Assembly (NCBI RefSeq): GCF_002127325.2
Contig: NC_035436.2
Location: 107,593,591-107,657,590 of the forward strand
Direction of reading: 5' to 3'
Source of the DNA: Helianthus annuus
Taxonomy: Eukaryota > Streptophyta > Magnoliopsida > Asterales > Asteraceae
Length of the DNA stretch: 64,000 nucleotides
Shown here: in pieces, positions 23,160 through 34,177 of the stretch
Position numbering within the stretch: the stretch's first letter is position 1
How the letters are laid out: each line of letters starts with the position of its first letter
Translations under genes and position numbers: made by a program
The notes under the pieces: generated by a model
Database searches by the model: none
Told to the model about the DNA's origin: nothing
The model's input: only the letters and a program-made list of their open reading frames with translations

Positions 23160-25610
23160 AGAAAGATGCCGATTCCTGATCCACGATTACAAACTTGGGA
23201 TCTCCGGCAAGTCAGGTTTTTCATTTAAACAGATTCACCCAAGCCTGACGGTCCTTGGGTGATTTTGAATTCTTGTTCAACAATGGTGGAAAACTTGCAT
23301 CATCCGTTGTTAGACCAGAATTCTCATTTTTTTACCTCAACACATGGCTCTTCTGGCTTTACCATACCAGATTCATCGCCTGAATGTGGCTTGTCTGACT
23401 TTGATTAGCCAGATTCATCGCCGACATGCGGCTCCTTTGTTTCCAAAGAAACAGATTCATTGCCAGGAAATGAAAATTTCACTTTCTTTATTTTGTTAAT
23501 CTTTTGATTAACCATTTTCTCTTTCTTCAAAATTTCTTTCTCTTCTGTCCTCAGATTTGTATCTGATGAATGCATTTTGCAAGACTTGTCATTCTTTGTA
23601 GAGCAAGATGATTTATCAGAACTGCTGTTTGGTTTTCCTGATGTACCCGAGGACAAAATCCTTTCCATATACTCTCTCGCCTTCTTCCTCTTCTTCCTCA
23701 GTCTGTCTTTCTGCCCTTGTGAAAGCTTAACTTTCTTCTCTTGAACTTTTTGTTCCTGAACTTTCTGTTCTTTGGCTTGACACTGACTGATTTCTTTGCC
23801 AATTTCTGAGATTCAGCCCTCGATCTTTCCTTTGATCTCATTGGGCAATCTCTGGCAATGTGACCTTTGATATTGCAGTTAAAGCATCTTCTTATCTCAA
23901 AACTCCAACTCTGGCAGTTAACAGCAATGTGTCCTTGATAACCGCATCTGTAACACTCTCTGTTATCGTACCATGTACCACCTTCACACCAAATACTTAG
24001 ATCATAGCATTGTTTGGCTCTGTGGTAATCATCACTCTTCCTGAAAACTGGATTTGGCTTTGAAGCACTGTGGTCAAACCTACACCACTCATCACCAACT
24101 ATTTTTTAGTTTTGATTTTTTATTTTTGTGGTTTTTGATTTTGATTGGATGATTGATCTGATGAACTTTTATTTTCTTTTTGAACAATTTTCTCATTTTT
24201 AACTTTTTGTTTCTGTTCCGCTTTCTTCTTCAAAGGTTTTTGCTTAGAGCATTCTCCCTTTTCAGTTAATTGCTAAACAGTTTTCTGAAACTTTTCTTTT
24301 AAATTCAAAAATAATTTCCTTTTTTTAATTTTTTCATTTTCATCATCAGATTTTTCATCACAATCTTTAATTTTGACTTTGTCAAAATTTGTGACATTGT
24401 CACTTATTGGAACAGAATTGATCAGTTTTGGACAAGGATGCTTCAAAAATTCTGATGAAGTCACAAAACCTTTCAATTTCTTTTCAAGCTCATCAATTTT
24501 AGCTCTCGAATTCTCAGCTTCATTTTCAAGTTGAGATATTCTTTCAAGATGAGACTTGATGATCTTTTCATTTTCAATTTTAATGTTTTCAAGAACAGAT
24601 TTTTCATTTTCCAAAACTTTTATCTGTTCTTGAAATTTTGTTTCATTTGCTTTCAGATTTTTGTTTTCAAGTTTTATCCAGAAATCTTCACTTTCTGAGG
24701 ATTTCTTTTTGCTTTCAAAGTCTTTTTCTTTCTCTTTCAAAACCTTGTTTTCTGATGTCAAACTGTTCAAATTACTTAACAGTTTGTCATTTTCATCTTT
24801 CAGCTTCTCACAATTTTCCTACAAAACAAGAATCTGTTTAACATCAGCTTGCTTCTCATCCTTCAACCTTTTGACTTCCAATGTCAAACTTTCCGCATCC
24901 TTCAAGAGTTTGTCATTGTCAGCTTCAAGTTTATCATATTTAGAGCACACTGATTCAAAACTTGAAGATTCAAACTTCACATATTCTTCTTTCTTTGAGA
25001 TTTCCTTTGTTTCTGTCTTGTATGTTCCTGCACAAAAGATTTTAACAAAATCAAGAGGATTTAAATTTTTATCAATGTAACATCCTCTCTTATAGTCATA
25101 TCTCATGTTACGTTGTGCAGCAAAACATATACAGATTCTTCTATCTATTTCAGTAATTATATCAAAATTTACTTTATCTAGATTTCCCAAATTCAATTCA
25201 TCTAGATTCCCTTTTATCTTATTCATCAATGTTTTCTTTTTTTCAAAATTTTCGTAACTATGTGTTTGAAGTTTATTGATGAAATCAGATAGATGTAATT
25301 TTGAAAATTTAGGCTCTTGTTTTAATTTTCTCAATACATCATCCCATTCAGCAGGTAATGCATTTGCAAACTTTGATACTTTTTCAACATCTGTCAATTT
25401 TATCTCAAACATTTTTAATTTGTCTATTAAGTGATCGAATCTTCTTTCCATCTCTTTCAATGTTTCATCCTTTTGACATGCAAAATTTTTAAGTTTGAGC
25501 ATCCAAATATTCTTATCATCTTGTTCATATATGCTCGTTCGAAACCAACTATAACCACTATTTAATCTTTCAATAAAATCATTTTCCTTCTCATCAAACA
25601 TCTTGTCCAT
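23160..25610 (-). pseudogene. Element D gag: copia-type capsid, long coiled coil, two CCHC zinc knuckles
   Basis: Starts at the ATG at 25610 (MDKMFDEKENDF). The first 200 residues resemble copia gag, with the LKNFACQKDETLKEMERRFD and FANALPAEWDDVLRKL blocks. A Lys/Glu/Leu-rich coiled coil of about 250 residues follows (25000-24300), then two zinc knuckles, CYRCGYQGHIAVNC (near 23950) and CFNCNIKGHIARDC (near 23880), a basic segment, and a tail near 23230 reading QAWVNLFK. In-frame stops at 24819 and 24273, a break near 24100 and further stops past 23680 make it nonfunctional. The zinc knuckles bind RNA; the coiled coil probably drives assembly. No protease follows. Confidence 0.8.
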
Positions 25611-25644
25611 TTCAAACAATCCCGACAAATTTTTACACAAAATA

Positions 25645-25990
25645 ACCTTTCAAGCGGAATAACTGGTTTTCAAGCAGAATACCTTTTGAGCGGAATCACA
25701 CTTTAAAAGCCGAACAACTAATTTCGCTTGAAATGTTTCAAGCGATATAAAGTATTCAAGTGGAATCAAAATGATGATTCAAGCGGAATCACCAGTTTAT
25801 CCTAAAACAATGATTTCGAGCGGAATCAACTCAAAATTTCAAGCGGAACCCCAATCTCAAGCGGAATCAAAAGTCACTCGAGCGTAATCAGCTATTTTCA
25901 AGTGGAATACCTAATTTCGCTTGAAATTTCACACTTTTTCAAGCGGAATTACAAACTACTCGTTCAAGCGAAATCAGGTTTTCTGTCCAT
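25645..25990. repeat. Leader array of about 14 copies of the AAGCGGAATC motif in element D
   Basis: Copies of TTTCAAGCGGAATCA and variants occur near 25653, 25668, 25684, 25714, 25735, 25753, 25773, 25813, 25832, 25855, 25877, 25895, 25911, 25937 and 25959, some inverted (ATTTCGCTTGAAAT). They lie between the PBS and the gag start. The same motif occurs seven times in each LTR upstream of the TATA box. Confidence 0.88.
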
Positions 25991-26174
25991 TTTTGTCAGT
26001 TTTAGGCTGTGTTTTGATCTCAAACTTTCAAGGATTTGTTAAAACTCTATTCCGCACATCCTGTGAAAAATTTGTCTGATTTTAACCATGAAATCAAGTT
26101 CAAAATAGAAAAGAAGATGTAGAAATCAGAATTTTCCAGCGAAAACGAGCTAAACGATAAGAACTCTTCCTCCT

Positions 26175-26188
26175 GAGCACTGATACCA
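26175..26188 (-). other. Primer-binding site of element D (Met-like)
   Basis: Minus strand TGGTATCAGTGCTC, two bases inside the LTR end at 26191. The first nine bases fit initiator tRNA-Met; the rest diverges, as is common in copia elements. Confidence 0.8.
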
Positions 26189-26190
26189 CT

Positions 26191-26644
26191 TGTAGGATCG
26201 TGAAACGACCTAACGAGTCGATCAGAAGAGTGCTCAGACAGAATCAGAGGCGAAATTCATTGATTCTGTCTTTGTTTAGCTTGAATTCACTATTAAATAT
26301 CTCGTATATTGATCAGAAAGCGGTTACAGACTCGGAGACACCTCGACAGCACCTCGGCGTCACTGAACAATTGCCACTGATTCCGCTCAGACTGACCTAT
26401 TTATAGATCTTCTGATTCCGCTTGAACATGTTTCAATCGGAATCTCAATCATACAATTCGAGCGGAATCTGTCCTATACATTTGGAGCGGAATCAGAAGT
26501 TTATGTGATTTCGCTTGAAATGACCATGTGTCATTTCAAGCGGAATCACCCCTAATTCTCACTTTTTCGTTTTACGTGCACTGTAAAATCAGTTCTAAAC
26601 TAAGACTCGAACGAAGATGAAGTCGACAGACAACTGCACCAACA
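26191..26644 (-). repeat. Element D 5' LTR (454 bp)
   Basis: Same termini as 20774-21237. Contains the TATA box at 26396-26407 and, upstream of it on the minus strand, the motif array 26378-26550. Confidence 0.93.
26396..26407 (-). promoter_or_regulatory. TATA box in element D 5' LTR
   Basis: Minus strand ATCTATAAATAG, with the AAGCGGAATC motif copies clustered in the 150 bp upstream. The 3' LTR has the slightly altered CTATAAATTG at the same place (near 20993). Confidence 0.6.
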
Positions 26645-26898
26645 CCAATGCAAGTTTACTTGCGTTTAGATTTTAAAACAATACCGTCACCTATCCTTAG
26701 GTGATAACCACAACGAGAATACAATAACAAATCCGCTTCGAAAATTAATCATCTGTTCTAGGATGATTGATTACTAGGTTTTGAACCCTTGGTTATAAGG
26801 TTTTGAACCCTCTTAGTTTTTCAAAATCTCGTCAAAGTTTGGGTCTTATAATGTGAACACGTGCAAACTAGAAGGGTGAATGCCTGTACCCTGAGTTT
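26645..26898 (+). other. Element C leader, middle piece
   Basis: Continues the leader interrupted at 20773 and aligns with F 47345-47630. Noncoding. Ends with AGTTT, the target duplication of element E. Confidence 0.85.
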
Positions 26899-27477
26899 TG
26901 TGACAACTGGCACAAAACCGGTAACTTACGTACACTTTAATTATTATTTAATGACTGCAATTATGTGCTTAAATGTCAACATTGACTGATTAGAAGCTAA
27001 GCAAGTGAATTCATGCACGTTGTATACTACAAAATATTGCTTCATGCAATCGAGAGCGCTGCGTCAGAAATATTAGTAAACTCACCGGTAAGACACACTG
27101 TGTCAACGGAACTGCAGAAAGCAGTCAGACATTAGAATTGAGGCCTAGGTGTAGGTCCTACGACAAAGGTACATTAAAACCCAAGAGTACCTATCAGGGT
27201 TTAATTTATGGTCGTTACGAAAGCTAAAACACGCACTAAAAGGCACCCGAAACACACTTTAAGTGCAGAACTAATTACGACAAAACTGCGAAACGAACGT
27301 TGGTGGCCGCCGGATTAATATTTATTCTGTTATGATTAAAATGTTATTTTAATCAGGTTCGTGTTGAAAAATAAATTAAAACGCTTAAAAAACGTTATTT
27401 TTCAAGTTTAAGCGCGTACCGTGTGTTCCTACGCGACACAGTGCTTACACTGCAAAACGCAGACAACGCAGCAAACC

Positions 27478-27738
27478 CAGGAATATGCCAGGAATATGCC
27501 AGGAATATGCCAGAAATATGCCAGGAATATGCCAGGAATATACCAGGAATATGCCAGGAATATACCAGGAATATACCAGGAATATGCCAGGATTATGCCA
27601 GGAATATGCCAGGAATATGCCAGGAATATGCCAGGAATATACCAGGAATATGCCAGGAATATACCAGGTGCCAGGAATATACCAGGAATATGCCAGGAAT
27701 ATGCCAGAAATATGCTAGGAATATGCTAGGAATATGCT
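27478..27738 (+). repeat. 11-bp tandem array upstream of TATA (5' LTR of E)
   Basis: About 23 copies of CCAGGAATATG, alternating with CCAGGAATATA and rare variants, plus one partial copy near 27667. Because 11 is not a multiple of three, all frames read through as the same pseudo-peptide, giving spurious ORFs. The array ends 12 bp before the TATA box. Confidence 0.95.
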
Positions 27739-27750
27739 ATATGGAAGGTC

Positions 27751-27758
27751 TATAAATA
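27751..27758 (+). promoter_or_regulatory. TATA box in element E 5' LTR
   Basis: TATAAATA preceded by GAAGGTC, followed by a CT-rich stretch (27775-27825) typical of plant initiation regions. The 3' LTR copy is at 35045-35052. Confidence 0.75.
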
Positions 27759-29422
27759 CCACCATTCCATCACTCAATCTTCCTCATCACCACACTTCCA
27801 CTCTCTCCCTCTCTCTCTCTCTATAAAAGCTACGGCCAAACACCCCCTCTCAATCCATCAATTTTTCGGTTTTGATCACCACATTCCAAGTCCATACAAG
27901 TATCAAGGATCCCGTATAAGGAGGCTTGGTGCAAACGGAAAGCGAAGGACCTCATTCTCTTGCTTTTATCCACCCTATTTGCGTCTAGATTCTTCCCTAG
28001 CCTCGAGCTAGTGGTATGTTACTTAAATCACATTCTTGAACTATTTTGAAGTGGTTAATATGATATGTAACGGTTAAAACTCGAAATCTTACAAGTTGAT
28101 GCATTAAAGTCTACTAAAAACACTAATAATGATGGTTAAAAGCTCATATGTTGTGTAAATGTTGTAGTAATTGATTTGTGTGGTTATTTGGACCCGATCT
28201 ATGTTGTGGTAGCTCGGATCATCATTTAACCCGGGTTGGTCATGATCATGGATCATGACATAAGATTGTTTTGAATGAAACAAGGGTTAAAGGGTGAAAC
28301 TCTACCACACACGAATCATGAACTTGTGTAAAAGCGTTTTACTTGTGAAATAGTGTTTAAAACTAGCCGATCTATGTATCTACAAGTGGTATTTTCAAAG
28401 GACCAAACGTCAAAAGAAATCACACGTTCTAAAACCGGATCTTACACAAACAAAAGTGATTTTTGTGAACAAACAAGTGTGTGGACACTTGTGTAACAAA
28501 AGTTTTAACAAAGAAATAATTTTCGTAAAAACCAACTAGAAGTTGTGAAACTTCATATTCTTTAAAAATAAGGTTTTTAAGAAATTAAACTTATTCATAA
28601 AGATAACAAGACTTACTAAATGTGCTAGTAAATTACTACACATTTTTGTAAATATTCAAGTTCATGAAATGGAGTAATTAGTGAATGTTGTTGATGATTA
28701 GTGTTGATAATTGTTGATGTTGATTGTTGACGATTTAAAAGAAAATAAACACATGTTTTGGAAACATGGGAAACCTCCATTTTTAGGGGAAACTCTGTCA
28801 AAATTTTTATAAATTTTGACACTTAGAAAAAAATATAAGTTTTTGAAGAACTTATTCCCTAAAAATGTATTTAAGAGTATTACCAAGGTTTCTCTAATTT
28901 TTGGTGATAAGAAATGAGGATTTCTTCAAAAATAAAAATGGATATAAGTATGTATATTTTTTAGAGAAAAATATATATTATTTTATCACCAACTTTTGTG
29001 CTAAGTGGATATAGTATGTGTTATACGTGCTAGCGTATTAAGACTTAAAAATACACATACATCATACAAGATACATAATTCGGGTGCAAAGTGCAAAACA
29101 CAAGATACTTATATTAATTTTAGAGAAAATAATATAAGTAAGATACTTAGTTAAAAATATAAAATATTTTTAACACAAGAATATATACACAAAAGAGAGT
29201 GACTGTACTTGTGCGATGCAAGTCTAGTGACTAGCGTTAAGAAAACGCGTATAGGTTACGACGTTAATTAAGCAAATCCGGTGAAGTTTACGACGCAAGG
29301 AACGCAAAGTTGTGAGTTCATGCTCCCCCTTTTCTCTTAACTGTTTTCAGTTTTATAACCTCGGGGGTGAAATACATGTTACAAATATTTTTATGTTTAA
29401 CAAATGGTATGATAATAAAAAG

Positions 29423-29706
29423 CACACTTGGTGAGAACGAGTACCAAGTGTGTAGCGATATAAGAATACAAGAAACACACTTGGTGAGAAACGAGTACCA
29501 AGTGTGATGTGATATAAGAATACGGGAAGCGCGCTTGGTGAGAAACGAGTACCAAGTAGGATGCGCTATGAAAAATAATGCGAGGAATCGTGTCACAAAT
29601 AGGGTACAGAAGCACCATTAATCAACAATATACCTAGACCGCAGAACAAAAGGTTAGATCTAACGGGTGCCGGGCAGCCACACTCTCGGTGAGGGCGAGT
29701 ACCGAG
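29423..29706 (+). repeat. Hairpin array 1 in element E LTR (four copies)
   Basis: Inverted repeats with stem CTTGGT/ACCAAG (10 bp when extended to CACACTTGGT/ACCAAGTGTG) and a 10-11 base loop GAGAACGAGT at 29423-29452, 29476-29506 and 29534-29556. A fourth at 29685-29706 has CTCGGT/ACCGAG, a paired substitution. Spacing between the first three is 53-58 bp. Confidence 0.88.
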
Positions 29707-29869
29707 TAGTGCTTTTGTGTCTCAGAATATACCAATTAAATGCCTAAGGTTTGGTGACTTCCTATGTCGTGTCACATGTTAATGGCTTTGCAACCCATTA
29801 ACAATCCTGATACTTACAGGAATACTTTATTTACATAAAATTACATACCATATTAAAACTTGATGAATA

Positions 29870-30009
29870 CTTGAGTACGTGGGGTACCCAAGAAAAGCTT
29901 GAATTGTACTTGAAGTACGTGGGGTACTCAAGAAAATGGGAATTATACTTGAGTACGTGGGGTACTCAAGAAGAATTTGAATCATACATGAGTACGTGGT
30001 GTACACATG
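29870..30009 (+). repeat. Hairpin array 2 in element E LTR (four copies)
   Basis: Units of 38-39 bp with inverted repeat CTTGAGTAC/GTACTCAAG around a GTGGG-type loop at 29870-29892, 29909-29932, 29948-29970 and 29987-30009. The last has CATGAGTAC/GTACACATG, in which the second base pair changed on both sides. The reading frame through it is incidental. Confidence 0.85.
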
Positions 30010-30394
30010 AAACTGGATTTATGAAAACTCGATTTATTCACAAACTATGTTTTCATACAAAGTATACAAACATGAAATACAAAACTGCATGAATTCACAC
30101 CAACAATATGTTGATGTTTTTCCAAAACTCACATGTATTTCAGGTAACTAGGATGGATGTGCGCGTGGTCTTACTTATGCTCGGGGATGTCGCTTATGTT
30201 TGTCTTTAAATAAAGTGTAAACCTTTTAAGACAATGTTTTATGTTAACTCGCGATGTAAACGCTAACTTATGATTTCAAATTATGGTATTTGAAGTTATT
30301 TTCATGAGCATATAGTATGTTTACCTTTCGTATGCAATGAGATCCTTTCATGATCACACCTCGTGCTTCCGCCGCAGAAAGGGGTGTGACAGAT

Positions 30395-30406
30395 TGGTAG
30401 CAGAGC
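30395..30406 (+). other. Primer-binding site of element E (Met type, one mismatch)
   Basis: TGGTAGCAGAGC three bases after the LTR end; one base differs from the standard TGGTATCAGAGC found in A, B, C and F. Confidence 0.75.
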
Positions 30407-30922
30407 TGCGATTGTAGTGAACCAGGATTCCTTCTCGAGTCTAGTCTACAATCTCTAGGATCCTATCACAAAAACAATTTTTCAAAGAGTTTTCATTGCA
30501 TAAAACGTCCCGCGACATCCACTGCCCGAAACTGTTTACATGAGTCTAGAAAGGACACTACGAGACTTAGGGTGCAGGAGTAGCACTTGTCTTAACTGAG
30601 AAATTACTTGCAATTATGTGTGATAATTAGCATGTACTAGAAGTAGGATGTCACAAGTATATGTGACTTTACCTAAAAGCAATGGCCCATCCGAAGGAAG
30701 AAATACGTGGATGAAACGAACTGTGCGGACTGTGCAAGGAGTTACGTAATTATGGATGCATACATAATTATGGAATTCAGTGCACAGAAACCACAGCAAG
30801 TCTCGTCACATATAGATTCCCTCAGTGCAAGCCTACTAAGTACTCTGCTAGAGTAATAATTGTTTGATGTTAATTATGTGGAATTTAAACGCATACTTGG
30901 AATAGAATCTAGTATATTATAA
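30407..30922 (+). other. Noncoding segment in place of gag in element E
   Basis: About 500 bp without a frame. 30720-30815 is shared, reversed, with element B (2275-2365). Sequence resembling gag is absent, and pol begins abruptly at 30923 within the protease. Confidence 0.65.
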
Positions 30923-33712
30923 ATTCCTTATTCCATAGAACTAGCCAATGGTAAACTTGTTGAATCGAGCGAAGTTGTTAAAGGCTGCACACTAGAACTT
31001 GGTGAGCAAAAATTTAGCATCGACTTCTTACCTATCCAATTAGGTAGCTTCGATGTAGTAGTCGGCATGGACTGGTTATCCAAGAACAAAGCTGAAGCCA
31101 TTTGTCATGAGAAAATCATTCGTAACCCTTTAGCGAATGAGGAAACTCTCATCGTACATGGAGAAAGACGAGACGCGCCTCTGCGAATCATCAGTTGCAT
31201 GAAGGCACAAAAATGCTTAAGGAAAGGATGTGTTGCCTTCCTAGCACACGTGATAGATAAGAAGACTAAGGAGCCGAAACTTGAAGATATTCCTGTAGTG
31301 AAAGAATTCCATGATGTCTTTCCTGAAGATCTGCCAGGACTACCTCCGCAACGACAAGTCGAATTCTGTATCGACTTGGTTCCAGGAGCTGCTCCTGTAG
31401 CCAAGGCGCCCTATCGACTTGCACCATCCGAAATGCAAGAATTATCCACACAACTCCAGGAGTTGTTGGATAAAGGATTCATAAGGCCAAGCTTCTCGCC
31501 CTGGGGAGCTCCAGTATTGTTCGTGAAGAAAAAGGATGGAACTCTGCGAATGTGTATCGATTATAGAGAACTGAACAAGGTCACTATCAAAAATCAGTAC
31601 CCACTACCGAGGATTGATGACTTATTTGATCAGTTGCAAGGATCAAGCTACTATTCCAAGATCGACCTTCGATCTGGATATCATCAGTTAAGGATCCAAG
31701 AAGAAAGCGTACCAAAGACTGCATTCAGAACACGCTATGGACATTACGAGTTTCTTGTGATGCCATTCGGGCTGACGAATACACCAGCGGTCTTTATGGA
31801 TCTGATGAACCGCGTATGCAAAACATATCTCGATAAATTCGTGATTGTATTTATCGACGATATCCTGATCTACTCTCGGACGAAAGAAGAGCACGAACAA
31901 CACCTCAGAACCATCCTAGAACTACTGAAGACAGAGAAACTGTATGCAAAGTTCTCAAAGTGCGAATTCTGGATTCGCGAAGTACAATTTCTTGGTCACG
32001 TGGTGAATGAGAAGGGAATTCATGTAGACCCGTCCATGATTGAAGCCATAAAGAATTGGGAAGCTCCCAAAACCCCGACTGAAGTTCGGCAATTTTTGGG
32101 CTTAGTGGGTTACTATAGGCGATTCATCGAGAATTTCTCAAAAATAGCTCAGCCACTAACCGCCCTTACACAGAAAGACAAGAAGTATGACTGGGGTGTT
32201 AAGCAAGAAGAAGCTTTTCAGCTACTCAAAAAAAAGCTATGCGATGCACCAATATTGTCACTACCCGAAGGCACGGACGACTTCGTGGTATACTGTGACG
32301 CCTCGCGACAAGGACTGGGTTGCGTGCTCATGCAACGCCAAAAAGTCATCGCTTACGCTTCAAGGCAATTGAAGGTACACGAAAGAAACTATACCACTCA
32401 CGACCTGGAACTGGGCGCAGTGGTATTCGCCTTGAAAATCTGGCGACACTATCTATATGGTACTCGATGTACAATCTTCACAGATCACAAAAGCCTGCAA
32501 CACATACTTGATCAAAAGGAACTGAACATGCGCCAGCGGCGATGGGTCGAGCTGTTAAATGACTACGACTGTGAGATCAAGTACCACCCTGGAAAGGCAA
32601 ACGTTGTAGCAGACGCGTTGAGCCGAAAGGAAAGAGTTAAGACCCTACGGGTTCGAGCATTGGAAATGACTATCCGATCGAACCTCACTTCACGTATTCG
32701 TGACGCACAACAAGAAGCCCTTAAGGTGGAAAACCGCAAAGCTGAATACCTCCGAGGTGCATTAAAGCACATGGCGCCAAATGAAGAGGGAGCCCTATAC
32801 TTTAAAAAGCGTATTTGGGTTCCGCTCTATGGTGGCCTACGAGAAGTCATCCTTGATGAAGCGCACAAGTCAAGATACTCGATCCATCCCGGATCGGACA
32901 AGATGTATCAAGACTTAAAAGAATACTATTGGTGGCCGAGACTCAAGAGCGACGTTGCTGTTTATGTTGGTAAATGCCTAACGTGTGCTAAGGTTAAGGC
33001 TGAATATCAGAAACCGTCTGGCCTACTACAACAACCAGAGATTCCCATGTGGAAGTGGGAGCAAATCTCGATGGACTTCATAACAAAGTTACCCAGGACC
33101 CCAAGAGGGCACGATATGATATGGGTAATAGTTGATCGATTGACGAAGTCTGCGCATTTCCTACCAATCCGAGAGAAGGATAGCACCAGAAAGCTTGCAG
33201 AGATATACCTAAAAGAAATTGTCACGCGGCATGGAGTGCCAATTTCCATTATTTCAGACAGAGATGGACGCTTTGTCTTAAGGATCTGGCAATCATTTCA
33301 GGAAGCCTTTGGATCTCAATTAGATCTAAGCATGGCATTTCATCCACAGACAGACGGCCAGAGCGAACGGACTATTCAAACACTGGAAGATATGCTTCGC
33401 GCATGTGTCATGGATCTAGGCGGCAGCTGGGATACTCACCTACCCTTGGTTGAGTTTTCCTACAATAACAGTTATCATACAAGCATAAAGGCCGCGACGT
33501 TCGAAGCTCTGTATGGCGGCAAGTGCCGATCGCCCCTATGTTGGGCAGACGCCGGTGACAAGCGTATGGTTGGTCCTGAACTTGTACAAGAGACAACCGA
33601 CAAGATAGCGCAGATCCGAGAGCGCATTAAGGCGGCTCGAGATCGACAGAAGAGCTACGCTAATCAAAGACGAAAACCATTAGAGTTCGAGGTGGGGACA
33701 AAGTGTTGTTAA
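30923..33712 (+). pseudogene. Element E pol: partial protease, RT, RNase H, integrase core
   Basis: Open from 30923 (first ATG 31067, inside protease) to 33712. It lacks the protease DTG active site but keeps [13 protein letters not shown]. The RT has [27 protein letters not shown] and FIDDILIYS (near 31855). RNase H has [15 protein letters not shown] (near 32295) and [10 protein letters not shown]. Integrase has the HPGSDKMYQ ... [12 protein letters not shown] zinc region, [15 protein letters not shown] and DGQSERT, so the D, D, E residues are present. A one-base deletion in a G run near 33693 shifts the frame and ends the protein early, before the GPF and chromodomain parts. Confidence 0.88.
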
Positions 33713-34177
33713 AAGTCTCACCTTGGAAGGGCGTAGTCAGATTCGGAAAGCGTGGAAAGCTGAATCCACGATACATCGGACCATTCAGAATATTGAAAAG
33801 AATTGGTACCGTGGCATACAAGTTGGAGTTACCGGAAGAACTTAATGGAGTACATGATACGTTTCATGTATCCAACCTGAAGAAGAGTCCAACACAAGAA
33901 AACGTGATCATCCCGATGGATGAAGTGCATGTTGATGAAGCCCTCCAATTTATAGAAAAAACCCGTTGAGGTTACCGACTGGAAAGTCAACAAGACCAGG
34001 AGGAGCAGCGTAAAACTTGTCAAAGTACGTTGGAGCTCTAAGCACGGACCCGAATACACATGGGAACGCGAAGACCAGTTCAAGGAAAAGTATCCCCACC
34101 TATTCAGAGAGACTCCTGCGAGGGTTAGTTCATCCAGAATTTCGGGACGAAATTCTTTTAACGGGGGGAGACTGTGA
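33703..34177 (+). pseudogene. Element E integrase C-terminus and chromodomain-like tail (frameshifted)
   Basis: Continues pol in another frame: [17 protein letters not shown], the YIGPF motif and the [13 protein letters not shown] block, open to 33969. A one-base insertion in an A run near 33957 shifts the frame again, after which the chromodomain-like region (LVKVRWSSKHGPEYTWERED) runs to a stop at 34177, four bases inside the 3' LTR. Tails of this kind bind methylated histone H3 in some chromoviruses. Confidence 0.82.
34157..34172 (+). other. Element E polypurine tract
   Basis: TTTAACGGGGGGAGAC directly before the 3' LTR; it overlaps the end of the pol reading frame. Confidence 0.85.

Larger units (their letters stand above)
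20774..26644 (-). mobile_element. Element D: Ty1/copia-type element with gag but no pol
   Basis: Two direct LTRs (20774-21237 and 26191-26644) bound a 5-kb interior. On the minus strand: PBS, leader with a motif array, a long coiled-coil gag with two zinc knuckles, then about 1.9 kb noncoding and a polypurine tract. No protease, integrase, RT or RNase H motif is visible on either strand. Flanks are CCAAC (20769-20773) and CCAAT (26645-26649), a near-perfect 5-bp duplication, and the C leader resumes cleanly. This matches the description of terminal-repeat elements that keep only gag and depend on a partner for enzymes. Confidence 0.87.
28014..30143 (+). other. Candidate leader intron in element E LTR
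   Basis: Donor AGTG|GTATGT at 28014 and acceptor ACATGTATTTCAG|GT ending at 30143, about 265 bp downstream of the TATA box. The acceptor matches that of A. If spliced, the hairpin arrays lie inside the intron. Inferred. Confidence 0.4.
26899..30391 (+). repeat. Element E 5' LTR (3.49 kb)
   Basis: TGTGACAACTGGCAC ... AAGGGGTGTGACA. Holds an 11-bp tandem array, a TATA box, a candidate intron and two hairpin arrays, all repeated in the 3' LTR. Confidence 0.95.

Noticed and set aside
27478..27738. CRISPR-like array
   Set aside because: Contiguous 11-bp tandem repeats without spacers, in a plant LTR.
27421..27755. Three overlapping plus-strand ORFs of 77-110 codons rich in Gly-Ile-Cys-Gln-Glu-Tyr-Ala-Arg-Asn-Met-Pro
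   Set aside because: They are the 11-bp array read in three frames. The same occurs at 34695-35291. No coding evidence.
29871..30092. 73-codon ORF with repeated Ser-Thr-Trp-Gly-Thr-Gln-Glu
   Set aside because: Product of the second hairpin array in the E LTR, repeated in the other LTR.
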